Translations under genes and position numbers: made by a program | DNA from: an uncultured Bacilli bacterium | GTDB lineage: Bacteria > Bacillota_I > Bacilli_A > RF39 > UBA660 | Assembly (NCBI GenBank): GCA_934100165.1 | Contig: CAKOPN010000001.1 | Location: 62,001-126,000 of the forward strand | Reading direction: 5' to 3' | Length of the DNA: 64,000 nucleotides | Shown here: one piece after another, positions 25,789 through 34,169 of the stretch | Layout of the letters: the number at the start of each line of letters is the position of its first letter | How positions within the stretch are numbered: the first letter of the stretch is position 1 | The notes under the pieces: generated by a model | Told to the model about the DNA's origin: nothing | The model's input: the letters and a program-made list of their open reading frames with translations, nothing else | The model's database searches: none

Positions 25789-26673
25789 CTATTTTAATTC
25801 ATTTAATCCAAGTTCTGTTAAATATTTTTCTTTATCACGCCAGTTATCAATTACTTTAACATAAGTTTTTAAATTAACTTTTTTACCTAAATATTCTTCT
25901 ATATCACTTCTAGCCATGATTCCAACTTTTTTAAGCATGCTGCCGCCTTTTCCAATAATAATCTTTTTAAGGTTTTCTCTATCAACAATAATCAAAACAC
26001 CAATATCGATGTATTTTTCATATTCTTCATAACTTTCCATAACACATGTCACGGTATGAGGAACCTCACTTTTTGTAAGCCATAAAAGTTTCTCTCTAAC
26101 TATCTCTGCAATATAAAAGCCATTAGTAACATTTGTTACTTCTTCATTTGTATAATATTTTTCACCTTCACTTAAATACTTTTTCATTGTATTTATAAGA
26201 TCTAAAACATTATCGCCTTTTAAGCTAGATACAGGTATTATTTCTTTAAAATCATATAAATCTTTATATTTGTTTATAATGTCTAAAAGTTTTCTCTTAT
26301 CAATCAAGTCTACTTTGTTTAGTACCAAAAGGACTGGTTTATCAGTATCTTTTATTTTATTTAAAACAAAGTTGTCACCTTTACCAAAGTCTTTAGTAAC
26401 ATCTAAAAGGAAAAGAACAACATCAACTTCACCAAGCATTGTATATGCTTTAGAATTCATAACGTTTCCAAGTTTATTAACTGGTTTATGAATTCCTGGT
26501 GTATCTATAAATACTATTTGTGAGTCTTCATCATTATAAATGCCTTCTATTATATTACGAGTTGTGCCACTAACATTAGAAGTAATTGCTATCTTTCTTT
26601 CAAGTATTGAATTAAGTAGTGTACTTTTGCCAACATTAGGTCTTCCTACTATACTTACAAAACCAGTTTTCAT
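25789..26673 (-). CDS. era: GTPase Era
   Basis: A 294-residue Era, which binds the 3' end of 16S rRNA and helps assemble the 30S subunit. The G domain holds G1 GRPNVGKSTLLN (residues 10-21), G2 TTRNIIEGI, G3 DTPGIHKP, G4 NKVD and G5 VSSLKG. The C-terminal KH domain carries IIGKGGSMLKKVG. The ATG overlaps the cdd stop (AAATGAAA). Confidence 0.97.
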   Translation of the reverse strand: MKTGFVSIVGRPNVGKSTLLNSILERKIAITSNVSGTTRNIIEGIYNDEDSQIVFIDTPGIHKPVNKLGNVMNSKAYTMLGEVDVVLFLLDVTKDFGKGDNFVLNKIKDTDKPVLLVLNKVDLIDKRKLLDIINKYKDLYDFKEIIPVSSLKGDNVLDLINTMKKYLSEGEKYYTNEEVTNVTNGFYIAEIVREKLLWLTKSEVPHTVTCVMESYEEYEKYIDIGVLIIVDRENLKKIIIGKGGSMLKKVGIMARSDIEEYLGKKVNLKTYVKVIDNWRDKEKYLTELGLNELK

Positions 26674-27056
26674 TTTAAATCATCCTCTCCAAATGGAAAT
26701 GGACATAAATCGCTAACTTTAAGTACAAGTGCATCACCCTTCGGATTCATACAGATAACCTTAGCATTCTCATCAAACAATTCAGAAATAACTTGTCTAC
26801 ATATAAAACAAGGCATCCCTATTTTGTCATTATCACACATAACATATAATTCTTTAAAATCATGTTTTTTGTAACCATTTGATATTGCACTCAAAATAGC
26901 ACTTCTTTCTGCACATATACTAGCACCATAAGAAGCATTTTCTACATTAACGCCAGGAAATTCCCTTCCATCATTCATAACTGCAATCGCACTAACTCTA
27001 AACTTAGAATATGGTGAATAACTATTTTCAAGTAAACTAACTAATTTCTCTTTCAT
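26670..27056 (-). CDS. cdd: Cytidine deaminase
   Basis: A 128-residue homotetrameric-type cytidine deaminase for pyrimidine salvage (cytidine to uridine). The zinc site is GASICAERSAI (Cys48-Ala-Glu50) and MPCFICRQVI (Cys83, Cys86). The N-terminal SPYSKFRVSAIAV and NVENASYG bind substrate. It overlaps era by four bases and dgkA by one (TAATG), as in the Bacillus order dgkA-cdd-era. It ends in TGA, which shows TGA is a stop codon here. Confidence 0.96.
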   Translation of the reverse strand: MKEKLVSLLENSYSPYSKFRVSAIAVMNDGREFPGVNVENASYGASICAERSAILSAISNGYKKHDFKELYVMCDNDKIGMPCFICRQVISELFDENAKVICMNPKGDALVLKVSDLCPFPFGEDDLK

Positions 27057-27454
27057 TAAATCCTCCCTATAAAATCTAATACTTTTGGTAAAAATATTAT
27101 AAATCCAGAAATAAGTGCAAAAATTGCAGACACTAAAACACTAGATGCTGCTACATCCTTTGCTATTTTTGCAACTGGATGAATGTTAGGCATAGCAAGA
27201 TTAACTGCTTCTTCTAATGCTGTGTTCATAAGTTCAAATGAAATAACTAGCGCTATAAAAAGAAGCAAAATAAGCCACTCAACTGTACTAACTTTAAAAA
27301 AGAAGCCTCCAACAATTACCAAAAAAGTGAAAGTAAGATGTATCTTCATATTTTTAACATTTTTAACACCAACAAAAAGCCCCTCAAAAGCATGTTTAAA
27401 GCTAGTAAGCAAATTTTTATTTGCACTAGCCTTTTTATTACCTTTCAATGCCAT
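27056..27454 (-). CDS. dgkA: Undecaprenol/diacylglycerol kinase, DgkA family
   Basis: A 132-residue integral membrane kinase of the small DgkA family. After a basic N-terminus come FKHAFEGLFVGVKNVKNMKIHL, three membrane helices, and the signature ELMNTALEEAVNLA followed by AKDVAASSVLVSAIFALISG. In Gram-positives this family phosphorylates undecaprenol, recycling the cell-wall lipid carrier. The start at 27452-27454 lies inside the end of ybeY, with GGAGG 13 bases upstream. It belongs to the conserved ybeY-dgkA-cdd-era order. Confidence 0.92.
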   Translation of the reverse strand: MALKGNKKASANKNLLTSFKHAFEGLFVGVKNVKNMKIHLTFTFLVIVGGFFFKVSTVEWLILLLFIALVISFELMNTALEEAVNLAMPNIHPVAKIAKDVAASSVLVSAIFALISGFIIFLPKVLDFIGRI

Positions 27455-27884
27455 AGCGAGACAAAACCTCCTCTTGTTTCTTGAACATAACTTCTTCATC
27501 TTCTTTTTTCATATGATCATAACCAAGAAGATGAAGGAATCCATGAACAGCTAAAAAGTAAAGTTCTCTTTTAAAAGAGTGACCATATTCAAGAGCTTGA
27601 CTTCTTGCTTTATCTATTGAAATATAAATATCTCCAAGAATTCTTATATCAGTTCTATTAAATGATTTCTCATCTTCAAGAGCAAAACTAATAACATCAG
27701 TTTCTCTATCAATATTTCTATATTCTCTGTTTATTTCTCTTATTTTCTCATTATTTATTATTATTACATTATAAATTATATTATCTAACTTTTCGTCTTT
27801 AGCAACCTGCACTAAAAATTCTTTTAATTTCTCACACTCTTCAGTTAGATTTTCTTCTGTTTCATTAAATACTTCTATTTCCAT
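27438..27884 (-). CDS. ybeY: Endoribonuclease YbeY
   Basis: A 148-residue YbeY (YqfG), a single-strand RNase involved in 16S rRNA 3' maturation and 70S quality control. Family signatures are NREYRNIDRETDVISFAL and the zinc site AVHGFLHLLGYDH (three His near residues 114-124). Overlap with dgkA (about 17 bases) implies coupled translation. The preceding VanZ-like gene ends nine bases upstream. Confidence 0.95.
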   Translation of the reverse strand: MEIEVFNETEENLTEECEKLKEFLVQVAKDEKLDNIIYNVIIINNEKIREINREYRNIDRETDVISFALEDEKSFNRTDIRILGDIYISIDKARSQALEYGHSFKRELYFLAVHGFLHLLGYDHMKKEDEEVMFKKQEEVLSRYGIER

Positions 27885-27892
27885 AAAATCTC

Positions 27893-28504
27893 CTACATCA
27901 TTATTGCAACTACTAAAAAGGCAATAACCACTACTAGTATAATTGCTAATAAGTTCAAAAACCAGTCTTTTTTAAATACTTTTGGTAAAAGAGAATATAT
28001 CTTGTCCAAAATAACATATATAAAATACCCTATTACACCACCAATAACATTTAAGATTATGTCGTCAACATCAAAAACTCTCCCTATAGCAAGCTGTGTA
28101 CATTCAATAGAAATTGATGCTAAAAGTACTAAAAACAAAGATAAGAAAAAGTTCTTCTTCGAAGCATACTTACCAGCAAAAAAGCCATAAGGTATAAACA
28201 TAACGACATTACCAACAATATTTTTAATAAAAAGTCTACTTCCTATTTTATATCTAAATATTTCTACAAAAGGCGTAAAATTATTACCACTAAGGGTATT
28301 TATATCTTGACTAGTAACAACTTGGAATAGGCAAAGAATATATAGTACAAAAAGTAAAAGAGAAATTTCTCTATGAAAGACAAACTTAACTTTATTTTTT
28401 ATTAAATACGATATTCTTATTGACACTAAAAGTACAAGCGAAATAAAAAGTGTCGGCCACGTCATCTCCAATACATCTTTCAAATTACCATAAAGAGACT
28501 CCAC
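27893..28504 (-). CDS. VanZ-family membrane protein
   Basis: A 203-residue protein with about five membrane helices. VanZ-family hallmarks are the NIVGNVVMFIPYGFF loop and the SIECTQLAIGRVFDVDDIILNVIGGVIGY segment (E..Q...GR..D.DD...N..G). VanZ confers modest teicoplanin resistance in enterococci; the role of most chromosomal homologues is unknown. Here it occupies the place where Bacillus has phoH and yqfF between yqfD and ybeY. A resistance role is not implied by sequence alone. Confidence 0.85.
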   Translation of the reverse strand: MESLYGNLKDVLEMTWPTLFISLVLLVSIRISYLIKNKVKFVFHREISLLLFVLYILCLFQVVTSQDINTLSGNNFTPFVEIFRYKIGSRLFIKNIVGNVVMFIPYGFFAGKYASKKNFFLSLFLVLLASISIECTQLAIGRVFDVDDIILNVIGGVIGYFIYVILDKIYSLLPKVFKKDWFLNLLAIILVVVIAFLVVAIMM

Positions 28505-28527
28505 TTTATCACTTCCCTTTTTCCAAG

Positions 28528-29661
28528 TTAAAAATAACTATAACTAGAAATATTTTCGTAAACTTTAAAAAATACTTCTGTAATTATTGTACTATTATTT
28601 ATAACAGTTTTCAATTTTTTTTGAGATATTATATATTCACCACGTCCTAGTTGATCTTCAATTTTCTTTCTTGCCATCTTAAATGCAAACTCTTCACTTA
28701 TAATATTATTAACTTCATCTTTTACATTGATTTCATATTCTTTATTATATTTAATTGTAAACATACCAAAAAAATCACTAAGTATAGTATTTCCCTCTTT
28801 TTTACTATTATTATATCTGTGAAAATCAAAAATATTTATATTTTTATCAAGAAAAGAAATATTTATAACATTTTTACTTCTACCAGTTAACGCTTCTTCT
28901 TTATAACTAATAGGCATTTCCACTTTCACTTTATACCAAACTTCAGCATACACGTCACCACTAGCAGATGTTTGCCCAATAACTTCTTTATTTTTATATA
29001 TTTCTCCACTTATTATAATATCTCCTGCTCTTACATAATCATATACTTTCTTAACTATTTCGCCCTTCTCAGCCACAATACGCATTATTATTCCATTCTT
29101 TTTAGCTACAACATGCCTATTTTGACCATCTTGTTTTATATTGTTAATAATTCTTTTATCTACCCTTATTTTATAAACTGTCCCAACTCTTTCAATTTCT
29201 AGCCATTCTATATCATTCTTATAATTATTAAGTATTTCATTCTTAACCTTTTGAACATATTCATATTTTTTTACAAAATTGTACTTTTTTATATTATATT
29301 TATCAAGTTCTGAATAAAGTAAATCTCTTATATACTTATCATTATGAATTACTTCTACATCAAAGATTATATTTGAAAGAAAATAAAGAAGAAAAATGCC
29401 AAAAGCTGTAAAAATAAGAAAAATAAAATTACTTCTAATTAAATGATTAAATTTACTTATTCCAAATAACTCAATTATCTCAATATTATAACTAGTCTTA
29501 ATATCCTTAAGCTTTTTATAATTTTCTTTATCAACCTTTATATAAGCGCTGCCATGATCTAAACTAATCTCTTCAAAATAAATACCACTTCTATAAAGCA
29601 TTCTAATAAATCTTTTGACATCTTTTCCTTCTATTTTTATTTTATAAAAGCTTTCAAACAT
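28528..29661 (-). CDS. yqfD: Sporulation protein YqfD
   Basis: A 377-residue YqfD. The cytoplasmic N-terminal domain (about 1-80) starts FYKIKIEGKDVKRFIRML. One membrane helix at about 82-105 is followed by a long extracytoplasmic domain with EWLEIERVGTVYKIRV and KNGIIMRIVAEKGE. In Bacillus and Clostridium, YqfD is needed for efficient spore formation and is expressed in the mother cell. Immediately upstream is yqfC, its usual partner; the start ATG is one base past the yqfC stop (TAATATG) after AGGTG. Confidence 0.88.
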   Translation of the reverse strand: MFESFYKIKIEGKDVKRFIRMLYRSGIYFEEISLDHGSAYIKVDKENYKKLKDIKTSYNIEIIELFGISKFNHLIRSNFIFLIFTAFGIFLLYFLSNIIFDVEVIHNDKYIRDLLYSELDKYNIKKYNFVKKYEYVQKVKNEILNNYKNDIEWLEIERVGTVYKIRVDKRIINNIKQDGQNRHVVAKKNGIIMRIVAEKGEIVKKVYDYVRAGDIIISGEIYKNKEVIGQTSASGDVYAEVWYKVKVEMPISYKEEALTGRSKNVINISFLDKNINIFDFHRYNNSKKEGNTILSDFFGMFTIKYNKEYEINVKDEVNNIISEEFAFKMARKKIEDQLGRGEYIISQKKLKTVINNSTIITEVFFKVYENISSYSYF

Positions 29662-29662
29662 A

Positions 29663-29899
29663 TTATTCACCTAGTTCTATAGAAGAGAATTCTCCCATTA
29701 TAAGTAGTTCATTATCTAAAAGTTTGTTAATTGTAAGGTTATTTCCTTTAATAGTTATTTTATTGTAATTTGAACTTAATACTATTTTATTGTCTTCCAT
29801 AACTATTATTTCCTTAAAATTAACCACATTTATCTTATTTTTACATATTGTTATAGAAAACTCATAGTCTCTTACATAACTAATTAAGCTTTTAAGCAT
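29663..29899 (-). CDS. yqfC: Sporulation protein YqfC
   Basis: A 78-residue small beta-rich protein of the YabP/YqfC family. The regular strand pattern FSITICKNKINVVNF, NKIVLSSNYNKITIKGNNL, LLDNELLIMGEFSSIEL is typical of it. In Bacillus, YqfC is made in the mother cell under sigma-E and acts with YqfD. I see no obvious sigma-E promoter and cannot tell whether the pair is still part of a working sporulation programme. Confidence 0.82.
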   Translation of the reverse strand: MLKSLISYVRDYEFSITICKNKINVVNFKEIIVMEDNKIVLSSNYNKITIKGNNLTINKLLDNELLIMGEFSSIELGE

Positions 29900-29934
29900 A
29901 AAGTATCACCTATTAAAGATGTATTTTTTTTTAT

Positions 29935-29968
29935 AAAAAAAAGAACAAAATTAAGTAATTTGTTCTTA
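29935..29968 (-). terminator. Terminator after yqeY
   Basis: On the minus strand AAGAACAAA pairs with TTTTGTTCTT across a loop of about 8 bases, then a T run. It includes the yqeY stop codon. Confidence 0.75.
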
Positions 29969-30415
29969 AATACTAGCAAGTTTTTCTTTTATTATGTTGC
30001 TAACTTCTTTCATGTCTGCTTTGCCTTTTAATAAAGGTGTTACTTCTTTCATAATAAGTCCCATATCTTTTGCACTTTGTGGTTTTACTTTAGCAAATGC
30101 TTCTTCTATTATTTGTTCTACTTCTTCTTTTGAAAGCTGTTTAGGCAAATATGTTTTAAGTATTTCTATTTCACTTTCTACTTTTTCTGCAAGATCTTTT
30201 CTATTTGCTTTAGTAAACTCTTCTAGTGATTCGTTTCTTTGTTTTATTTGTTTGCTTACTACATCAATAAATAAATCATCATCAAGTTCTTTTTTGTTGT
30301 TAATATGTTCTAGTTGTAATGCTCCTTTAACCATTCTTAATACACTTAACTTTAGTGAGTCTTTTTCTTTCATAGCCGTAACTATGTCTTTTCCTAAATT
30401 TTCTACTAAACTCAT
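29966..30415 (-). CDS. yqeY: GatB/YqeY-family protein
   Basis: A 149-residue YqeY, which resembles the C-terminal tail of GatB. The AMKEKDSLKLSVLRMVKGAL start, the EIEILKTYLPKQLSKEEVEQII centre and the MGLIMKEVTPLLKGKADMKEV end match the family throughout. A role in tRNA handling is assumed from GatB homology. It lies downstream of rpsU as in Bacillus (rpsU-yqeY), but a terminator stands between them. Start ATG at 30413-30415 after GGAGG. Confidence 0.93.
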   Translation of the reverse strand: MSLVENLGKDIVTAMKEKDSLKLSVLRMVKGALQLEHINNKKELDDDLFIDVVSKQIKQRNESLEEFTKANRKDLAEKVESEIEILKTYLPKQLSKEEVEQIIEEAFAKVKPQSAKDMGLIMKEVTPLLKGKADMKEVSNIIKEKLASI

Positions 30416-30471
30416 AATGTCAACCTCCAAGTAAATTATATCAAAAATACCAAATAAAGACTAGAAAAAAC

Positions 30472-30502
30472 GTAAAAAAAAGAAATATCATGCTGATACT
30501 TC
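30472..30502 (-). terminator. Terminator after rpsU
   Basis: On the minus strand GAAGTATCA pairs with TGATATTTC across GCA (one G-T pair), followed by eight T residues. Confidence 0.8.
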
Positions 30503-30515
30503 TAATGGAATAAAA

Positions 30516-30716
30516 TTAGTCTCTATTAGCTTTATTTCTCTTTTGAGCATTTTTAATGCCGGCTTCTTTCTTAGCTCTTCTCTTATCTCCAGGTTTTACT
30601 GCAAATTCTCTTTTCTTACATTCAGAAGGGACAGATTCTCTTGCCAATTTTTGTTTAAGTTTTCTTAAAGCCATATCTAAATTTCCATTTTTAACTGGTA
30701 CTTGTACTTGTGCCAT
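30516..30716 (-). CDS. rpsU: Ribosomal protein bS21
   Basis: A 66-residue bS21, a late-binding basic 30S protein near the anti-Shine-Dalgarno region. The MAQVQVPVKNGNLDMALRKL start and the Lys/Arg-rich C-terminal helix (KPGDKRRAKKEAGIKNAQKR) are diagnostic. The ATG follows GGAGGGGAG. It is the first gene of the conserved rpsU-yqeY-yqfC-yqfD neighbourhood, with its own terminator. Confidence 0.96.
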   Translation of the reverse strand: MAQVQVPVKNGNLDMALRKLKQKLARESVPSECKKREFAVKPGDKRRAKKEAGIKNAQKRNKANRD

Positions 30717-30862
30717 AATATTTCTCCCCTCCTTCCGTTGTTTACTAACCAAGATTATAGCATAATAATTTTGAACATTCAATAAAAATGTAAATTTTTT
30801 TAATAATTTTGTCGATTTTTAGTAGATATTATCAACGTTTTCTATTTTTTTAAGAGGAATTC

Positions 30863-30890
30863 AAAAGAAAAAAGGAAGCATTAAACTTCC
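30863..30890 (-). terminator. Terminator of the RNase J-like gene
   Basis: On the minus strand GGAAG and CTTCC close a 7-base loop followed by TTTTTTCTTTT. The stem overlaps the last codons. Confidence 0.7.
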
Positions 30891-32533
30891 TGAATTACAG
30901 TTATAACCATTGGCTTACATTCTGTTTCTTTGTAAAAATACTTACCTAATCTTTCACGAACTTCATTCTTTATATTTGTATAATCTACTTTTTTGCTATC
31001 TGGTTCGATATTAGCATTTATTACTTCTAAACAGATTTTTTCAGTTTCTTTTATTAAGTCTCCGCTTTCTTTAACATAGACAAAACCTCTTGTAAGTATC
31101 TCTGGTCCTGCTAAAACTTCTTTTGTTTTTTTACTTAATGTGCAGCTAACAATGACAATACCATTTTCTCCAAGCATTTCACGATCTTTAAGTACAAGAT
31201 CACCGATATCTCCTTGACTCTTACCATCAATTAAGATTTCATCAACTGGAACATGTTCAAATGTATCTACTAGTTTTCCATCAACAAATGTAGCTACATC
31301 ACCATTTTGTTTTAAAATTATATTTTCTTTTGGTATTCCAAGTCTTTCTGCTATTTCCGCATTCATAACTTGATGACGATACTCACCTTTTACCGGAAAA
31401 TAATATTTTGGATTTATAAGGTTAATCATAAGCATTAAATCTTCTCTTGAAGCGTGGTGTAAAAGATGCTTTTTAGCATTCAAACATACTGCATTAACAT
31501 CTTTCTTAGCAATTTCATCCATAACTAGTGCAGTTCTTTTTTCCATTCCTTCATAAGGTGGTTCTGTTATAAATATTGTATCAGTGTTTTTAAGTTTTAT
31601 GTATTTATCAAACCCTTTTAAGATTCTTTCTAAGTTCATAAAAGGTTTTTCTTTTTCATCTGATATAAGTATTACAACATCTTTATCATTTACATTAGTC
31701 AAATCCCCTATTTTATTTTTGTCAAATGAAATATATCCAAGTTCAATAGATTTATTTATTATACTTTGAAGAGATTTTCCCATTACAACAACTTTTCTAT
31801 GTGTTTTACTAACTTCATCTAAAATTTCTTGTACTCTATAAATATGTGCCGTCATAATTGTAGCAATTATTCTATTTTCATTTTTAGCAAGTACATCTCT
31901 AATAAATCCAGATACTCTATTATTTGGGCTAGTATGTCCTTCTTTTTCAGCATATATTGATTCTGATAGAAGACATAAAACGCCTTGTTTACCAACATAA
32001 GCAAGCTTTCCTATATCTGTTTTATATGATCCCATCATTGTAGAATCAAATACAAAGTCGCCTGTGTACACAATTGCACCGTCTTTTGTATATAATACAT
32101 AACAAACAGCATCAGGAATAGAATGTGTAACATTTATTGGAAATACTACTAAATCTCCAAAAGTAATCTTAGAATGGGGTCTTATTTCTTTAAGCTTAGT
32201 AGCTTTCACTCCACTTTCTTCCAAGTCCTCTTTTAATATTTCCATAGTAAACTTAGTAGCATATATAGGTAAATCTGGAATATCATACAAGATATCTGCA
32301 ACAGCACCCATATTACTATCATGACCATGCGTTAAAAAAATACCTTTAATTTTTTCTTTATTTTCTTTTATATATGTATAATCAGGTAAAATGTAGTCAA
32401 CACCTAACATTTTATCAGTGGCATATTTAAGTCCTGCATCAAAAATAAATACATTGTCATCAACATCGACTACATACATATTTTTACCATTTTCATTTAG
32501 TCCACCAAGACTAAAAATTCTTATTTTACTCAA
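30881..32533 (-). CDS. rnjB: Ribonuclease J, J2-like with degenerate active site
   Basis: A 550-residue beta-lactamase/beta-CASP RNase J by length and layout, with GGLNENGKNMYVVDVDDNVFI at the start, THSIPDAVCYV, YTGDFVFD, a beta-CASP domain with MTAHIYRVQEI, and a C-terminal domain. The first metal motif, HGHEDH in active enzymes, reads HGHDSN (69-74), losing the Asp and last His. The late PIHGEYR motif reads PVKGEYR (Lys382 for His). Bacillus RNase J2 has a similar loss and works mainly as the partner of J1. I therefore predict a weak or inactive subunit of an RNase J complex. Translation starts at TTG (32531) after AAAGGAG. Confidence 0.85.
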   Translation of the reverse strand: MSKIRIFSLGGLNENGKNMYVVDVDDNVFIFDAGLKYATDKMLGVDYILPDYTYIKENKEKIKGIFLTHGHDSNMGAVADILYDIPDLPIYATKFTMEILKEDLEESGVKATKLKEIRPHSKITFGDLVVFPINVTHSIPDAVCYVLYTKDGAIVYTGDFVFDSTMMGSYKTDIGKLAYVGKQGVLCLLSESIYAEKEGHTSPNNRVSGFIRDVLAKNENRIIATIMTAHIYRVQEILDEVSKTHRKVVVMGKSLQSIINKSIELGYISFDKNKIGDLTNVNDKDVVILISDEKEKPFMNLERILKGFDKYIKLKNTDTIFITEPPYEGMEKRTALVMDEIAKKDVNAVCLNAKKHLLHHASREDLMLMINLINPKYYFPVKGEYRHQVMNAEIAERLGIPKENIILKQNGDVATFVDGKLVDTFEHVPVDEILIDGKSQGDIGDLVLKDREMLGENGIVIVSCTLSKKTKEVLAGPEILTRGFVYVKESGDLIKETEKICLEVINANIEPDSKKVDYTNIKNEVRERLGKYFYKETECKPMVITVIQEV

Positions 32534-32594
32534 ACTTTTTTCTCCTTTCTTTAAAGTTCTTGAAGATTAGACTTGATAATTATATCAAAATAAT

Positions 32595-32633
32595 CAAAAA
32601 AAAACAAGTTAGCAGTTATTAAAACTAACTTGC
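32595..32633 (-). terminator. Terminator of rnc
   Basis: On the minus strand CAAGTTAG pairs with CTAACTTG across about 12 bases, followed by eight T residues, overlapping the rnc stop. Confidence 0.85.
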
Positions 32634-33290
32634 AAGCTTTGCTAATGCATCTTTAGCAGCTTCTTGTTCTGCTTCTTTCTTACTTTGAGCAGTGCCACTT
32701 CCATATATAATATCATCTATTTTAACTACTACAGAAAAGCTTTTGTTATGTGCAGGGCCTTCTTCATTCACCACTTCATAAACAAGACTTCTCTTCTCAG
32801 TTTGAACTGCTTCCTGAAGAGCAGATTTATAATCACTAAAAAATACAATCTTAGGATTTTCTACATACGGAACAATAATTCCAAGTATTACTCTTTTTAC
32901 AGTATCAAATCCTAAATCAAGATATATTGCGCCCATCAAAGATTCAAAGATATCAGCAAGTATTACTTTTTTAAACCTACCTCCACCCATTTCTTCTCCA
33001 TGTCCAACTTTAATATATTTGCTAAGTTCCAAATCAAGAGAATATTCATAAAGAGCATTTTCACATACGTAACTTGCTCTAAGCTTTGTCATATCTCCTT
33101 CTTTTACTTCTAAATTTCTAAATAAATAATCACTCATTACAAGTTCAAGTACAGCGTCTCCTAAGAATTCAAGACGCTCATAATCACTTTTCAAATGATT
33201 TTCATTAACATATGATGAATGTTGGAAAGCAGTTATATAATACTTCTCATCATTAGGGCTAATATTAAGTTTTTCAAATAATTCTCTCAT
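32625..33290 (-). CDS. rnc: Ribonuclease III
   Basis: A 221-residue RNase III, which cuts double-stranded RNA such as the 30S rRNA precursor. The catalytic domain has YERLEFLGDAVLELVMSDYLF, the signature with its metal-binding Glu and Asp, and the second acidic site DIFESLMGAIYLD. The double-strand RNA binding domain (about 150-221) carries SALQEAVQ, GSGTAQSKKEAEQEAAKDAL. The ATG at 33288-33290 follows GGTGAT. It is not followed by smc or ftsY as in Bacillus. Confidence 0.96.
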   Translation of the reverse strand: MRELFEKLNISPNDEKYYITAFQHSSYVNENHLKSDYERLEFLGDAVLELVMSDYLFRNLEVKEGDMTKLRASYVCENALYEYSLDLELSKYIKVGHGEEMGGGRFKKVILADIFESLMGAIYLDLGFDTVKRVILGIIVPYVENPKIVFFSDYKSALQEAVQTEKRSLVYEVVNEEGPAHNKSFSVVVKIDDIIYGSGTAQSKKEAEQEAAKDALAKLAS

Positions 33291-33345
33291 TAAAATCACC
33301 ATAATCATTATATCGAAAATTCAAGTCTTTGTTAACAAAAATCTA

Positions 33346-34128
33346 TCATTTATTCCAAAAAACACTATAAAGTTTGATGATAAACGCTGAATACCACGGA
33401 GCTTTATAAGAAAATTTATTATTATTACTTTCTATCGCATTTATGATTTGCCTATCAATACTATCAAGACTCTTAGAGGCAAAAAGATCAAACATCAAAT
33501 ATTCTTTATATAAAATCTTATTTTTAACAGAAGAATAAAACTTAGAACTATCTAAATCTTTATTATCAATCATCACTTCATTAAAGCCAGTCTTATATAC
33601 ACCTGGTTCAATAATCTTAATTTTAATATTTTTATTTATAAGTTTAACTTCTTTTCTTAGAATTTTTGCTATCATAATTAAGCTTGCTTTCGTTGACGCA
33701 TAACTTCCTAAAAAAGCAATTGGGTAAACTCCAGCAAGTGAAGTCATAATTATAATCTTGCCTTTCTTTTTCATAAGCATATTTGTAAGAACTATCTTAA
33801 TACATTCTACATTAGAAAATACATTAACTTCATAGTTTTCTCTAAAATTATTCATATCAATATCTAAAATAGATCCACCAAATCCAACAGCAGCATTTAA
33901 CACAATAATATCCAATTCAAGATCTTTAAGTTTATTTCTATCATTCTGATCTGTTATATCAAGTTTAAATATGGTTATGTTTTTATATTTACCATATCTC
34001 TCTTTAGCCGTTTTCACCTCATTTTCCTTGTGTACTGTTAGATATATAAAATAATCATTACTTGCTATTTTTTCAATAACACTTCCACTAATTCCACTTC
34101 TTGCTCCTGTAAACAATATTTTTTTCAT
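33346..34128 (-). CDS. Short-chain dehydrogenase/reductase
   Basis: A 260-residue classical SDR. The cofactor loop is TGARSGISGS (7-16), NAAV follows beta-4 near 75, and the catalytic Ser...YASTK lies near 130-146. IEPGVYKTGF is the usual post-active-site loop. The substrate cannot be read from the sequence. It has a weak ribosome site and lies between the terminator of the histidine kinase gene and rnc. Confidence 0.82.
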   Translation of the reverse strand: MKKILFTGARSGISGSVIEKIASNDYFIYLTVHKENEVKTAKERYGKYKNITIFKLDITDQNDRNKLKDLELDIIVLNAAVGFGGSILDIDMNNFRENYEVNVFSNVECIKIVLTNMLMKKKGKIIIMTSLAGVYPIAFLGSYASTKASLIMIAKILRKEVKLINKNIKIKIIEPGVYKTGFNEVMIDNKDLDSSKFYSSVKNKILYKEYLMFDLFASKSLDSIDRQIINAIESNNNKFSYKAPWYSAFIIKLYSVFWNK

Positions 34129-34142
34129 AGTTATATTTTGCC

Positions 34143-34169
34143 CAAAAGAAAAGAACTAATTCCTAGTTC
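34143..34169 (-). terminator. Terminator of the two-component operon
   Basis: On the minus strand GGAACTA and TAGTTCC-like arms (six certain pairs, GAACTA/TAGTTC) are followed by TTTTCTTTT; the kinase stop codon lies in the loop. Confidence 0.6.

Noticed and set aside
27893..28504. VanZ-like gene as evidence of glycopeptide resistance
   Set aside because: Chromosomal VanZ-family proteins are widespread and no other van gene is present.
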